From Halomonas halodenitrificans DSM 735 (GTDB lineage: Bacteria; Pseudomonadota; Gammaproteobacteria; Pseudomonadales; Halomonadaceae): a DNA stretch of 64,000 nucleotides. The stretch's first letter is position 1, and each line of letters starts with the position of its first letter. Below are positions 1-8,792 of this stretch, one piece after another. The notes beneath the pieces are model-generated. The model was not told the origin of the DNA and ran no database searches. It saw nothing but the letters and a program-made list of their open reading frames with translations. The DNA lies in the NCBI RefSeq assembly GCF_000620045.1, contig NZ_KK211058.1:120953-184952 (forward strand). The letters are read 5' to 3'. A program made the translations under genes and the position numbers.

Positions 1-2
1 CC

Positions 3-275
3 CTGCCGATCACCGTACGCGCCCGCAGTCATAACGCCGGGAGTGCCCTCGCCGAGCGCCTGGCCGGCTGGGATGATCCGCGCATCGAGATGTCTTCCCT
101 CAACGGCCATGAGGTGGCACTGACGGTACCCCCGGACGCCAAGCTCGCCGTCCTGCGTCGAATCACCGATACCGCCGGGGTCGAGGATATCGAGCTGCTG
201 CCGCCGACCCTGGAGCACCTCTACACCCACTTCTCCGCCGAACTCTCGCCCGAGCAACGAGGAGATGCCGAATGA
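3..275 (+). CDS. nosF: NosF, copper ABC transporter ATP-binding protein (3' end only)
   Basis: This is the C-terminal ~90 residues of an ABC ATPase. The reading frame is open from the window edge to a TGA at 273-275, so the Walker motifs lie outside the window. The visible part (ending DIELLPPTLEHLYTHF then an acidic tail) resembles the C-terminal extension of NosF-type ATPases. The stop overlaps the ATG of the permease gene (ATGA), showing translational coupling. NosF with NosD and NosY forms the NosDFY complex that delivers copper or sulfur for assembly of the Cu sites of periplasmic nitrous oxide reductase. The assignment depends mainly on the following nosY and nosL genes. Confidence 0.8.
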   Translation: MPITVRARSHNAGSALAERLAGWDDPRIEMSSLNGHEVALTVPPDAKLAVLRRITDTAGVEDIELLPPTLEHLYTHFSAELSPEQRGDAE

Positions 276-1096
276 ACGCCATCCTGACCATCGCCGGCAA
301 GGAGTTCCGTGACGGCCTGCGCAATCGCTGGGTGCTGGCCATCGCCCTGGTACTGGCCTTCCTCGCCGTGGGGATCGCCTGGTTCGGTGCCGCCGCCAGC
401 GGCGGGCTGGGCTTCACATCCCTGGCCACGACCCTGGTCAGCCTGGCCACCCTGGCGGTCTTTTTGATCCCGCTGATCGCCCTGTTGCTGGCCTACGACG
501 CCGTGGTCGGCGAGCAGGAGGCCGGCACCCTGCTGCTGCTGCTCACCTACCCCATCAGCCGCACCCAGCTGCTGCTCGGCAAGTTCCTCGGCCACGGCCT
601 GATCCTGGGTGCCGCCACGGCGCTGGGTTTCTCCTTCGCCGGGGCGGTGATCGCGATGGGTGCCAAGGGCGTGGCGCTCGGCGAACTGGCCGCCGGCATG
701 GGTCTGCTGATCGGCAGCAGCATACTGCTCGGCTGGGTGTTTATCGCCTTCGCCTATCTGATCAGCGTCTGGGTCAGCGAGAAGGCCCGCGCCGCCGGCC
801 TGGCGCTGGTGGTGTGGTTCCTGTTCGTGCTGGTCTTCGACCTGGGCCTGCTGGCGCTGCTGGTCAGCGTCGAGCGGGGCGGCGACTGGCTGCCCTGGCT
901 GCTGCTGCTCAACCCCACCGAGTGTTTCCGACTGATCAACCTGGCCGGCTTCGAGGCCGCCCGCAGCTATAGCGGCCTGACCGCCATCGCCGAGGGCGGC
1001 GCCTTCCGGCCCGCCATGGTCACCGCCATCCTGGTGGCCTGGATCGCGGTGCCTCTGGGGCTGGCACTGCTACGCTTCCGGCGGCGCGCCGCCTAG
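272..1096 (+). CDS. nosY: NosY, ABC transporter permease for N2O reductase maturation
   Basis: A 274-residue integral membrane protein of the ABC-2 type. It starts with a short cytoplasmic segment (AGKEFRDGLRNRW, a motif typical of this permease family), followed by about six hydrophobic helices between residues 20 and 270 and a basic C-terminal tail. It overlaps nosF by 4 bp and is followed by nosL after 46 bp, the order seen in nos clusters (nosDFYL). It is the membrane part of the NosDFY transporter that supports copper-site assembly of NosZ during denitrification. Length and order match the family; the nosZ, nosR and nosD genes would be expected upstream, outside the window. Confidence 0.88.
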   Translation: MNAILTIAGKEFRDGLRNRWVLAIALVLAFLAVGIAWFGAAASGGLGFTSLATTLVSLATLAVFLIPLIALLLAYDAVVGEQEAGTLLLLLTYPISRTQLLLGKFLGHGLILGAATALGFSFAGAVIAMGAKGVALGELAAGMGLLIGSSILLGWVFIAFAYLISVWVSEKARAAGLALVVWFLFVLVFDLGLLALLVSVERGGDWLPWLLLLNPTECFRLINLAGFEAARSYSGLTAIAEGGAFRPAMVTAILVAWIAVPLGLALLRFRRRAA

Positions 1097-1142
1097 ATCG
1101 TCCCATGCTTTCTTCACCACCTTGCCGACAAGAGACACCGCC

Positions 1143-1682
1143 ATGAAGCGACTCGTCCTGCCACTCCTGCTGCTCTCCATCCTGCTGCTCTCCGCCTGCG
1201 GCGAATCCGAGCCCGAAACGCTGGCCACCGCCCAGCCCATCGAGGCCGGTGACAGCTGCCACGTCTGCGGCATGCTGATCTCCGAGCAACCGGGCCCCAA
1301 GGGCGAGGCCTTCATGGACAAGCAGGAGCAGCCGCTGAAGTTCTGCTCCACCATGGACCTGTTCGCCTTCCTCAAGCAGCCCGAGAACGAGACCCGGGTC
1401 TCCCACGCCTATGTGCATGACGTGGCGGCGGCCCCCTGGGCCACCCCGGATGACGAGGCCTTCGTACTGGCCAGCGAGGCGTGGTACCTGGTGGGCCATG
1501 ACCAACGCGGCGCCATGGGCCACACCCTCGCCTCGTTCGCCGACCGAGCCGACGCCGAGACATTCCGCGAGGAGCACGGCGGCGAGCTGGTCGGCTTCGA
1601 CGAAATCGACCTCGAGCTGCTGGGCCGCCTGGGTCGCGGCGAGCTCGGAGACGGCATGGGCGACATGCAACACGCACACTAA
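1143..1682 (+). CDS. nosL: NosL, copper-binding outer-membrane or periplasmic lipoprotein
   Basis: A 179-residue lipoprotein. The signal peptide ends in a clear lipobox (LLSAC, Cys19), which fixes the start at the ATG at 1143 rather than an in-frame upstream codon at 1122. The mature part carries the NosL signature CHVCGM near residues 38-43, where Cys and Met ligands bind Cu(I), and later 'DLFAF' and 'YVHDV' segments typical of the NosL/MerB-like fold. NosL is a copper chaperone acting with NosDFY in maturation of nitrous oxide reductase. A His-rich C-terminus (MQHAH) may add metal binding. It closes the visible nos operon. Confidence 0.92.
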   Translation: MKRLVLPLLLLSILLLSACGESEPETLATAQPIEAGDSCHVCGMLISEQPGPKGEAFMDKQEQPLKFCSTMDLFAFLKQPENETRVSHAYVHDVAAAPWATPDDEAFVLASEAWYLVGHDQRGAMGHTLASFADRADAETFREEHGGELVGFDEIDLELLGRLGRGELGDGMGDMQHAH

Positions 1683-1770
1683 GTAGAGCGAGCCACGGTC
1701 CTCGCGAGCTGCGCGGTGGGGGCCGGCATGCTAGCCTCGGTGCACCGTCACCCGAGGAGAGAACCCCAGG

Positions 1771-2316
1771 ATGCCGTCACGCCGTCTTCGTCTCGCTGCC
1801 GCCCTGACAGGCCTGGTCCTGGCCGGGCCGGCCGCCGCCGTGCAGTTCAACGTCGCCGAGGTCGAACGCCACGGCGCCTGGCAGTCGATGACCCTGAGCC
1901 TCGGCGAAGAGCGTCTCTACCGCGCCCTGGAAGGCGATAACTACGCCGACGCCCACTTCAGCGTCAATGTCGGCCCCGGCGCCTGCGACGCCCCCTGGCT
2001 GGAGCTACGCGCCGACCTCGGCGAATACCAGCCCCAAAGCCGCCGGGTAAACCGTGTGGCCGCCGATATCCGGGTCGATGAAAAGACCATTCACTCGGGG
2101 CAGGCCGACTTTCGCACCGAACGCGGCGACGATGGCTTCTATGTGCAGTTCGACCTGCCGGAGCAGCCGCTGCTGCTCGACGAGATGCGCCGGGGCGAGA
2201 TTCTTCGCCTGCGCCTGATGCGCGGCCCCGACGATCCCTGGTTCATGGTCTTCTCCCTCGACGGCGCCGGCGAGGCCATGGATCGCATGATGCAAGCCTG
2301 TCGCCCCCGAGAATAA
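1771..2316 (+). CDS. Hypothetical secreted protein
   Basis: A 181-residue protein with a Sec signal peptide (hydrophobic segment at residues 6-20, probable cleavage after GPAAA). The mature part is mixed alpha/beta and acidic, with two Cys residues (in GACDAPW and MMQACR) that may form a disulfide in the periplasm. I do not recognise a family. It sits in the same direction between nosL and a periplasmic cyclophilin, with an AGGAGAG ribosome-binding stretch about 12 bp before the ATG. It may be an envelope protein; no function can be supported from the sequence. Confidence 0.7.
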   Translation: MPSRRLRLAAALTGLVLAGPAAAVQFNVAEVERHGAWQSMTLSLGEERLYRALEGDNYADAHFSVNVGPGACDAPWLELRADLGEYQPQSRRVNRVAADIRVDEKTIHSGQADFRTERGDDGFYVQFDLPEQPLLLDEMRRGEILRLRLMRGPDDPWFMVFSLDGAGEAMDRMMQACRPRE

Positions 2317-2390
2317 GCGCCCGCTGACAGCGGTGCCAAGGCGCCGTATGCTGGGTGCCATCATCATTGGACATATCCCGAGGACCGCCC

Positions 2391-2969
2391 ATGCGACGCC
2401 TAGCCCTAGCCCTCCTGACGGCCACCCTGCCCGGCCTGGCCCTGGCCCAAACCGCCGACAAGCCCGATGTGGTGCTGCATACCAGCGAGGGTGACATCGG
2501 CATCGAGCTCTACGAGGAGCAGGCGCCACAAAGCGTCGAGAACTTCCTCGCCTACGCCGAATCAGGCCACTACGACGGCACCCTCTTTCACCGGGTGATC
2601 GACGGCTTCATGATTCAGGGCGGCGGCTTCGACGCCGACTTCGAACAGAAACCGACCCGCGAGCCGATCGAGAACGAGGCCGACAATGGCCTCAAGAACC
2701 GTCGCGGCACCCTGGCCATGGCCCGCACCGGGGCTCCCCACTCGGCCACCTCCCAGTTCTTTATCAACGTCGCCGATAACGCCTCCCTGGATCATGTCAG
2801 CACACAATCGGGACGCACCTGGGGCTATGCGGTGTTCGGCCGGGTCATCGACGGCATGGAGGTGGTGGACGCCATCAAGCGCGTGCCCACCGGCAACCAG
2901 GGGCCGCATCAGAACGTGCCCAGGACGCCGGTCGTCATCGAGGGCGCCGACGTGGTCGGCGAGCGCTAA
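2391..2969 (+). CDS. ppiA: Periplasmic peptidyl-prolyl cis-trans isomerase, cyclophilin type
   Basis: A 192-residue cyclophilin. The ATG at 2391 is chosen because a typical Sec signal peptide (MRRLALALL... ending ALAQ) begins there; an in-frame GTG at 2355 would bury it. The cyclophilin core is complete: NFLAYAESGHYDGTLFHRVI, then the active-site motif FMIQGGGF (catalytic Arg in FHRVI), and SATSQFFINV. It catalyses proline cis-trans isomerisation to help fold exported proteins. The length is close to E. coli PpiA (190 aa). A 14-bp gap with a strong AAGGAGG ribosome site separates it from the next gene, so the two are probably co-transcribed. Confidence 0.92.
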   Translation: MRRLALALLTATLPGLALAQTADKPDVVLHTSEGDIGIELYEEQAPQSVENFLAYAESGHYDGTLFHRVIDGFMIQGGGFDADFEQKPTREPIENEADNGLKNRRGTLAMARTGAPHSATSQFFINVADNASLDHVSTQSGRTWGYAVFGRVIDGMEVVDAIKRVPTGNQGPHQNVPRTPVVIEGADVVGER

Positions 2970-2983
2970 AGGAGGGGGCCGGC

Positions 2984-3349
2984 GTGGCGACACTGCTGTT
3001 CCGACTGGGTAACGTGCCCGAGGAGGAGGCCGACGAGGTACGTCACCTGCTCGAGCAACACGGCTTCGACACCTTCGAGAGCCGTGCCGGCTTCTGGGGG
3101 CTGGGCGTAGCGGCCATCTGGCTGCGCGACAAGGTCGACTACGAGGCCGCCAGGGAGATACTGGACACCTATCAACAGGAGCTCTCCGAGCGGATTCGCG
3201 AGGAGCGCGACGAACTGGCCGAGCGCGGTGAAGTACCAACCCTGTGGGGCCGCCTGCGCCAACATCCCGCGCGCATGTTGCTGGTTTCCCTGGCGTTGGC
3301 AGTGATTCTGACCCTTACCCTGCTGCCCTTCCTGGGCCTGATCGACTGA
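2984..3349 (+). CDS. DUF6164-like small membrane-anchored protein
   Basis: A 121-residue protein starting at a GTG preceded by AAGGAGGGGG. The N-terminal ~75 residues look like a DUF2007/DUF6164-type ligand-binding fold (LLFRLGNVPEEEADEVRHLL), followed by a charged helix and one C-terminal transmembrane helix at about residues 98-117 (LLVSLALAVILTLTLLPFL). The topology suggests a soluble domain tethered to the inner membrane. Function is unknown in this family. It is translationally close to ppiA and convergent with ahpF; a hairpin at 3371-3402 separates them. Confidence 0.72.
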   Translation: MATLLFRLGNVPEEEADEVRHLLEQHGFDTFESRAGFWGLGVAAIWLRDKVDYEAAREILDTYQQELSERIREERDELAERGEVPTLWGRLRQHPARMLLVSLALAVILTLTLLPFLGLID

Positions 3350-3370
3350 TACCTGGCCCCCCATACGACG

Positions 3371-3402
3371 ACGCCCCGCCGGCCATATGGCCGACGGGGC
3401 GT
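3371..3402. terminator. Bidirectional hairpin terminator between the DUF6164-like gene and ahpF
   Basis: A 14-position stem (one C/A mismatch) pairs 3371-3384 with 3389-3402 around an ATAT loop. It lies between two convergent genes and can serve both strands, although no long T-tract follows on either side. Confidence 0.6.
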
Positions 3403-3428
3403 GAAGCGCAAGCCAGGGGCTCCCTGAA

Positions 3429-4982
3429 TCAGCTGCGGATCAGGTGATCGAAGGCGCCCAGGGCGGCCTTGGAACCCTCGCCCATGGCGATGACGATCTG
3501 CTTGTAGGGCACGGTGGTCACGTCGCCGGCGGCGAAGATGCCCGGCACCGAGGTCATGCCGCGGGCGTCGACGACAATCTCGCCACGCTCGGAGAGCTCG
3601 ATGGGCGAGTCCTGGAGCCATTCCGTATTGGGCACCAGGCCGATCTGCACGAATACCCCTTCCAGATCGATCTTGCGGATCTCGCCGCTGGCGCGTTCTT
3701 CGAAGGTGAGGCCGTTGACGCGCTTGCCATCACCGTTCACCTCGGTGGTACGGGCCCCCAGGATGATCTCCACGTTGGGCATGCTGCGCAGCTTCTTCTG
3801 CAGCACATCATCGGCGCGCATCTCGTCCATGAATTCGATCAGGGTGACATGGCCGACGATACCGGCCAGGTCGATGGCCGCCTCGACGCCGGAGTTGCCG
3901 CCGCCGATCACCGCCACATGCTTGCCCTTGAACAGCGGACCATCGCAGTGGGGGCAATAGGCCACTCCCTTGTTGCGATACTCGGCCTCGCCGGGCACCC
4001 CCATCTCGCGCCAGCGGGCACCGGTGGCCAATACCAGGGTCCTGCTCTTGAGGCTCGCACCGGACTCGAACCGTACCTCGTGCTCCTCACCCGGCTGGCC
4101 GGGCGCCAGCTCGACGGCACGCTGCAGGTTCATGATGTCGACCTCATACTCCTTGACATGCTCCTCCAGCGCCGCGGCCAGCTTGGGGCCTTCGGTATGG
4201 GGAACGGAGATAAGGTTCTCGATGGACATGGTATCCAGCACCTGACCACCGAAGCGCTCGGCGGCGACGCCGGTACGAATGCCCTTGCGGGCGGCATAGA
4301 CGGCCGCCGCGGCACCGGCGGGACCACCCCCGATCATCAGGGTATCGAAGGCCGGCTTGTCGCTGAGCTTGGCGGCTTCACGCTCGGCGGCACCGGTGTC
4401 CACCTTGGCCAGGATCTGCTCCATGCTCATGCGACCCTGGTCGAAGGGCTCGCCATTGAGGTAGATGCTGGGTACCGACATCACCTGGCGTTCTTCCACC
4501 TCGTCCTGGAACAGTGCCCCGTCGATGGCCACGTGCCGGATCCCCGGATTGAGGATCGCCATCAGGTTCAACGCCTGGACCACGTCCGGGCAGTTCTGGC
4601 AGGAGAGCGAGAAGTAGGTCTCGAAGGTCAGCTCGCCTTCCAGGCCCTGAATCTGCTCGATCACATCACTGCTGGCCTTGGGCGGGTGCCCCCCCACCTG
4701 CAACAGCGCCAGCACCAGGGAGGTGAACTCGTGCCCCATGGGAATGCCCGCGAAGACCACGCCGGTTTCCTCACCGGGGCGATTGATCGCGAAGGAGGGG
4801 CGGCGTGCATCCTGGCCATCCAGCTTGAGGGTGATCTTGTCGGTCAGACCGACGATATCGTTCAACAGGCCATTCAGCTCTTGCGACTTGGCGCCGTCAT
4901 CGAGGGACGCAACGATCTCGAAGGGCTGAGTGACCTTGGCCAGATAGGCCTTGAGCTGAGTTTTCAGATTGTCGTCCAACAT
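3429..4982 (-). CDS. ahpF: Alkyl hydroperoxide reductase subunit F
   Basis: A 517-residue flavoprotein that uses NADH to reduce AhpC. The N-terminal thioredoxin-like tandem domain carries SCQNCP; the C-terminal thioredoxin-reductase-like part has the FAD motif [10 protein letters not shown] near residue 215, the redox pair in YCPHCDGP, and the NAD(P) motif GGGNSG. The start is the ATG at 4982, because the protein then begins [14 protein letters not shown] as in E. coli AhpF, and AAGGAA lies 8 nt upstream. An in-frame ATG at 5000 is part of that ribosome-site region. It is 163 bp downstream of ahpC on the same strand and probably in the same peroxide-induced unit. Confidence 0.96.
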   Translation of the reverse strand: MLDDNLKTQLKAYLAKVTQPFEIVASLDDGAKSQELNGLLNDIVGLTDKITLKLDGQDARRPSFAINRPGEETGVVFAGIPMGHEFTSLVLALLQVGGHPPKASSDVIEQIQGLEGELTFETYFSLSCQNCPDVVQALNLMAILNPGIRHVAIDGALFQDEVEERQVMSVPSIYLNGEPFDQGRMSMEQILAKVDTGAAEREAAKLSDKPAFDTLMIGGGPAGAAAAVYAARKGIRTGVAAERFGGQVLDTMSIENLISVPHTEGPKLAAALEEHVKEYEVDIMNLQRAVELAPGQPGEEHEVRFESGASLKSRTLVLATGARWREMGVPGEAEYRNKGVAYCPHCDGPLFKGKHVAVIGGGNSGVEAAIDLAGIVGHVTLIEFMDEMRADDVLQKKLRSMPNVEIILGARTTEVNGDGKRVNGLTFEERASGEIRKIDLEGVFVQIGLVPNTEWLQDSPIELSERGEIVVDARGMTSVPGIFAAGDVTTVPYKQIVIAMGEGSKAALGAFDHLIRS

Positions 4983-5145
4983 GACAGCGTTTTCCTTCAT
5001 GTTCGGGATTTGAGGTCACGAGCTCGGCGTGCCGCTGCCGGCTGGCAGCGCCATGGGGCTCGTGATGCGTAACGGGACCCCGGGCGGGGAGTGCCCGGGG
5101 TGGAGTGACAGGACCCGAGAAAGGGGCCTCGCCACGGGGAGGGGC

Positions 5146-5709
5146 TTAGATCTTGCCGACCAGGTCCAGTGACGGCGCCAGGGTCTCTTCGCCTTCTTCC
5201 CACTTGGCCGGGCAGACCTCGTTGGGGTTGGCACGCACGTACTGAGCGGCCTTGACCTTGCGCAGCAGCTCTTCGGCGTTACGGCCGATGTTGCCGGCGT
5301 TCAGCTCGATGATCTGGATCTTGCCGTCGGGATCGACCACGAAGGTGCCACGCTCGGCGATGCCGTCTTCCTCGATCAGCACCTCGAAGTTGCGCGAGAT
5401 GGTGTGAGTCGGGTCGGCCAGCATCGGATAGGTCAGCTTGCCGATGGTCTCGGAGCTGTCGTGCCACGCCTTGTGGGTGAAGTGGGTGTCGGTGGAGACA
5501 CTGTAGATCTCGACGCCCAACTTCTTGAATTCTTCGTAGTTGTCCTGCAGGTCACCCAGCTCGGTGGGGCAGACGAAGGTAAAGTCGGCCGGATAGAAGA
5601 AGAAGATGCTCCACTGACCCTTCATCTGCTCTTCGTTCAGATCGACGAACTCGCCGTTGTGATAGGCGGTGGACTTGAACGGCTTGATTTCGGTGTTAAG
5701 CAGGGACAT
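5146..5709 (-). CDS. ahpC: Alkyl hydroperoxide reductase subunit C (2-Cys peroxiredoxin)
   Basis: A 187-residue typical 2-Cys peroxiredoxin. The peroxidatic Cys47 lies in FVCPTE and the resolving Cys166 in EVCPAKW, exactly where E. coli AhpC has them. It reduces hydrogen peroxide and organic hydroperoxides in the cytoplasm and is recycled by AhpF, encoded just downstream. The ATG is preceded by AGGAGC. The gene is monocistronic or co-transcribed with ahpF. Control by OxyR (encoded here at 24.1 kb) is expected for this family, but I could not find a convincing four-part OxyR site upstream. Confidence 0.97.
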   Translation of the reverse strand: MSLLNTEIKPFKSTAYHNGEFVDLNEEQMKGQWSIFFFYPADFTFVCPTELGDLQDNYEEFKKLGVEIYSVSTDTHFTHKAWHDSSETIGKLTYPMLADPTHTISRNFEVLIEEDGIAERGTFVVDPDGKIQIIELNAGNIGRNAEELLRKVKAAQYVRANPNEVCPAKWEEGEETLAPSLDLVGKI

Positions 5710-5843
5710 TCGGTAATGCTCCTTTTTGATGTTGCCTTGGGATGGCTGGAATACACAGGCATGTTAGCCCGTATTGCTCGATAGTATAAATTGAATGGGG
5801 GCATCAGCTTGATAACTCAACCCTATGGCGATGGTGGGGCGCG

Positions 5844-6248
5844 TCAACCGATGCTCACGGCCTCGCCCCGGCGGTCCAGCGCCAGGAAGGCGTCGACGTT
5901 ACCCATCTTCAGCGACTCGACCATGCGCTCGAGCTGCGCCTCGGCCTGCTCGGCGCTCGGCGCTTCGCCACCCTGTCCGGACAGGGCTCCGACGAAGACG
6001 ATATCCCACTCCACACCGGTATTTTGCGATTCCGTCACCAGGCCGGTCATGTCGGTAAGCTCCTCGGGTGCCTTGTCGACACACAGCGCCGGAGTAAGCA
6101 CGCCTCCTTCACCCTGCTCGAAGCGCTCACGCTGCTCGGCGGTGGGATTATCCGGCAACTCGGCACGCGTGAAGACAAACAGCAGGCGCTGAGCGTCGGG
6201 CTGCAGACGCGCCTCGTTGAGCAAATCGGAGAAGTTGGTGATGGCCAT
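5844..6248 (-). CDS. Conserved hypothetical protein, often labelled 'ribonucleotide reductase subunit alpha'
   Basis: A 134-residue soluble acidic protein. The start at 6248 (MAITNFSDLL) is set by a GGAGG 6 nt upstream; a longer in-frame version to 6344 lacks a ribosome site. It resembles a pseudomonad protein family with the core RLLFVFTRAELP, EGEGGVLTP, CVDKAPEEL and FVGALSGQGG. Databases often name it after ribonucleotide reductase, but I see no reductase active-site feature, so the name should not be taken as a function. It lies divergent from the carnitine operon and downstream of nothing obvious. Confidence 0.7.
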   Translation of the reverse strand: MAITNFSDLLNEARLQPDAQRLLFVFTRAELPDNPTAEQRERFEQGEGGVLTPALCVDKAPEELTDMTGLVTESQNTGVEWDIVFVGALSGQGGEAPSAEQAEAQLERMVESLKMGNVDAFLALDRRGEAVSIG

Positions 6249-6363
6249 GCGAAGCCTCCAGGGATTGTCGAAAGAAGAGTGAGCGCCAGCCTGCCCCCTT
6301 TGGAAGCGGCGCTCAAGGGCTGGCTGGCGAATTAGTCGGGTCAAGATGGCGAGAGCAAGACCA

Positions 6364-6389
6364 TTGTCACATTAGGCGCTTTTCGACAA
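6364..6389. promoter_or_regulatory. Possible CdhR-type operator upstream of the carnitine operon
   Basis: An inverted repeat TTGTC (6364-6368) and GACAA (6385-6389) separated by 16 nt lies about 77 bp before the cdhC start, in the divergent intergenic region. Its position fits an activator site for the GATase/AraC regulator CdhR, but the arms are only 5 bp. Confidence 0.3.
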
Positions 6390-6465
6390 CTAAGAGTCGC
6401 CTTTTGTGCTTTATCGATCACGTATCTAGGGGACACTCTCTGCAATGTTTCGCAAGGAGGTCCCT

Positions 6466-7374
6466 ATGAACCGTAACGTCATCCTGACCTGCGCCGTTAC
6501 CGGCGCGGGCGATACTGCCGGCAAGAATCCCAATGTCCCGGTGACGCCCAGGCAAATTGCCGACAGCTGCATCGAAGCCGCTCGAGCGGGTGCCAGCATC
6601 GCGCACATCCATGTACGCGACCCGGAAACCGGCGGTATCAGCCATTCCGTGGATCACTTTCGTGAGGTGATGGAGCGGGTCCGTGAGGCGGATACCGACA
6701 TTGTCATGAACATCACCGCCGGCGGCGGCGGCGACTGGACGCCGGACCCCAGCGACCCGACACGCGGCGGTCCGGGAACCGATATTCAGACCCCGGCCCA
6801 GCGCCACGAGCCGGTGGGCGAGCTGCTGCCGGAGCTGTGTACTCTGGACTGCGGCAGCCTCAACTTCGGCGACATGGTCTACGTCAACACCGCCGACTGG
6901 CTACGCGAACATGCGCGCCTGGTGCAACAGGCCGGCGTCAAGCCGGAGCTGGAATGCTTCGACCTGGGCCACGTCTGGTTTGCCCGCCAGCTGCAGCAGG
7001 AAGGGCTGATCGACGGCGATCCGCTCTACCAGCTGTGCCTGGGCATTCCCTGGGGCGCCGAGGCGGATACCGAGACCATGCTGGCCATGCGCAACAAGCT
7101 GCCACAAGACGCCAACTGGGCAGCCTTCGGCATCGGCCGTCATCAGATGCCCATGGTCGCCCAGGCCATGCTGCTCGGTGGCCATGCCCGGGTCGGCCTG
7201 GAAGACAACCTCATGCTCAAGAAAGGTGAGTTGGCGACCAACGGTGGCCTGGTCGAGAAGGCCGGTGGCATCATCGAAAACCTCGGCGGACGGGTCATGA
7301 CTCCGGCCGAAACTCGCGCGCACCTCAAGCTGCGCGACCCGAGCACCGGCAAGATCGCGGGAGGTGAGGCATGA
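6466..7374 (+). CDS. cdhC: 3-dehydrocarnitine cleavage enzyme (BKACE, DUF849)
   Basis: A 302-residue beta-keto acid cleavage enzyme. The start at 6466 follows a perfect AAGGAGG 5 nt upstream. Family features are the metal-binding [13 protein letters not shown] near residue 45, the MNITAGGGG loop, and the C-terminal HARVGLEDN. The enzyme condenses 3-dehydrocarnitine with acetyl-CoA to give acetoacetate and betainyl-CoA. This substrate is inferred from the neighbours: carnitine dehydrogenase and a hotdog thioesterase follow with 4-bp and 1-bp overlaps, the P. aeruginosa cdhC-cdhA-cdhB set. Other BKACE members act on 3-keto-5-aminohexanoate, but this context argues for dehydrocarnitine. Confidence 0.92.
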   Translation: MNRNVILTCAVTGAGDTAGKNPNVPVTPRQIADSCIEAARAGASIAHIHVRDPETGGISHSVDHFREVMERVREADTDIVMNITAGGGGDWTPDPSDPTRGGPGTDIQTPAQRHEPVGELLPELCTLDCGSLNFGDMVYVNTADWLREHARLVQQAGVKPELECFDLGHVWFARQLQQEGLIDGDPLYQLCLGIPWGAEADTETMLAMRNKLPQDANWAAFGIGRHQMPMVAQAMLLGGHARVGLEDNLMLKKGELATNGGLVEKAGGIIENLGGRVMTPAETRAHLKLRDPSTGKIAGGEA

Positions 7375-8330
7375 GCCAGCAACTGAGCGTTATCGGTACC
7401 GGCGTCATCGGCAACGGCTGGATCGCCCGGGCGCTGGCCCAGGGTTGGGACGTGATCGCCTTTGACCCGGCCCCGGAGGCCGAGGTGCGCACCCGGGAAT
7501 TCGTTGCCAACGCCTGGCACTCACTGACTCGTGCAGGGCTGGCCGAGGGTGCAAGTCCCGAGCGGTTGACCTTTGTCGACAGCCTGGAAGCGGCGGTCGA
7601 AGGCGCCGACCTGATCCAGGAAAACGTGCCCGAGCGTCTCGAGCTCAAGCGCGAGATCCTCGCTGACATCGATGCCGTTGCGGCGCCGGAGGCGATCATC
7701 GGCTCGTCCACCTCGGGTTTCAAGCCCAGCGATCTTCAACAGGATTGCACCAATATTCCCGGACGAGTGATCGTCGCTCACCCCTTCAACCCGGTCTATC
7801 TACTGCCGCTGGTGGAGCTGGTAGGCGGCGAGGCCACCACCATGACGGCGCACATCGAGTGCGCCCAGTCGCTCTACCAGGCACTGGCCATGCGGCCGCT
7901 GGTGGTACGTCGCGAGATCGAAGGGCACATCGCCGACCGCCTGATGGAGGCACTGTGGCGCGAGGCGCTGCATCTGGTCAACGACGGCGTGGCCACCACC
8001 GAGGAAATCGACGCCGCCGTGGTCTACGGCTGTGGCCTGCGCTGGTCGCTGATGGGAACCTTCCTGACCTTCCACCTGGCCGGCGGCGACGCGGGCATGC
8101 GCCACATGCTCGAGCAGTTCGGTCCGGCGCTGAAACTGCCGTGGACCAAGCTCGAAGCCCCGGAGCTTACCGACGAGCTGATCGACAAGGTCGTCGAAGG
8201 CTGCGAATTTCAGGCGGCCGACCGACCTGTTGCCGAGCTCGACCGCCGCCGCGACGACTTCCTGGTCGAACTGCTCGGCCTGGTGCAGAAGTACTGGCCC
8301 GAGGCCGAAGGCCTCGAAGGACGCATCTGA
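7371..8330 (+). CDS. cdhA: L-carnitine 3-dehydrogenase
   Basis: A 319-residue NAD-dependent dehydrogenase of the 3-hydroxyacyl-CoA dehydrogenase fold. The Rossmann motif GTGVIGNGW is at residues 8-16, the family Ser/His region is 'GSSTSGF' followed by [15 protein letters not shown], and the C-terminal helical dimerisation domain is complete. It oxidises L-carnitine to 3-dehydrocarnitine, the substrate of the preceding BKACE. Overlap of 4 bp with cdhC (ATGA) indicates coupled translation. Length matches known L-carnitine dehydrogenases (~320 aa). Confidence 0.94.
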   Translation: MSQQLSVIGTGVIGNGWIARALAQGWDVIAFDPAPEAEVRTREFVANAWHSLTRAGLAEGASPERLTFVDSLEAAVEGADLIQENVPERLELKREILADIDAVAAPEAIIGSSTSGFKPSDLQQDCTNIPGRVIVAHPFNPVYLLPLVELVGGEATTMTAHIECAQSLYQALAMRPLVVRREIEGHIADRLMEALWREALHLVNDGVATTEEIDAAVVYGCGLRWSLMGTFLTFHLAGGDAGMRHMLEQFGPALKLPWTKLEAPELTDELIDKVVEGCEFQAADRPVAELDRRRDDFLVELLGLVQKYWPEAEGLEGRI

Positions 8331-8791
8331 TGGCGCTGCTGGAAACCCGGGTCGCGCCGGAGTGGGTGGACTACAACGGCCACATGAACGACGCCGAGTA
8401 TGCTCGAGTGTTCTCCCTGGCGCTGGAAGCGCTGATGGACCATGTCGGCCTGGACGCCGCCGGCCGCGAACGCCACGGCTATACGATTTACACCCTGGAA
8501 ACGCACCTCTGCTATCGCCGCGAGGCCCACGAAGGGCAGCCGCTAAGCGTCGCCGTGACCCTGCTGGATCGCGATGCCAAGCGGCTGCACATATTCCTGG
8601 AGCTGAGCGACGAGCAAGGCAACCTGCTGGCGACCAGCGAGCAGATGCTGATGGGCATCGACAGCCAGGCCGGTCGGCCAGCGTCCTTTCCGGCACCCGT
8701 CGAGGAGGCCATTGGCAGGCTTCCTAGCGCTGCCCATGACGCCTGGCCGCCGCTTGCCGGACGCCGTATCGGGATACCGAAACAGCGTTGA
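8330..8791 (+). CDS. cdhB: Betainyl-CoA thioesterase, hotdog fold
   Basis: A 153-residue 4HBT-type hotdog thioesterase, with the signature WVDYNGHMNDAEY near residues 12-24, which contains the usual active-site Asp/Asn and His. It hydrolyses betainyl-CoA to glycine betaine and CoA, completing the carnitine-to-betaine route. Its ATG shares one base with the cdhA stop (TGATG). In some genomes this domain is fused to the C-terminus of the dehydrogenase; here the two are separate. The stop lies 1 bp from the stop of the convergent regulator gene cdhR. Glycine betaine is also an osmoprotectant, which suits a halophile. Confidence 0.9.
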   Translation: MALLETRVAPEWVDYNGHMNDAEYARVFSLALEALMDHVGLDAAGRERHGYTIYTLETHLCYRREAHEGQPLSVAVTLLDRDAKRLHIFLELSDEQGNLLATSEQMLMGIDSQAGRPASFPAPVEEAIGRLPSAAHDAWPPLAGRRIGIPKQR

Positions 8792-8792
8792 T

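Noticed and set aside
3444..5072. A 542-codon open frame on the plus strand opposite ahpF
   Set aside because: It is the antisense shadow of ahpF in GC-rich DNA. Its translation has no domain pattern, and ahpF has full family conservation.
5781..5826. Possible OxyR binding site upstream of ahpC
   Set aside because: ATAG and ATAA-N7-CTAT fragments are present but the spacing (31 bp instead of 22) does not fit the four-element OxyR consensus.
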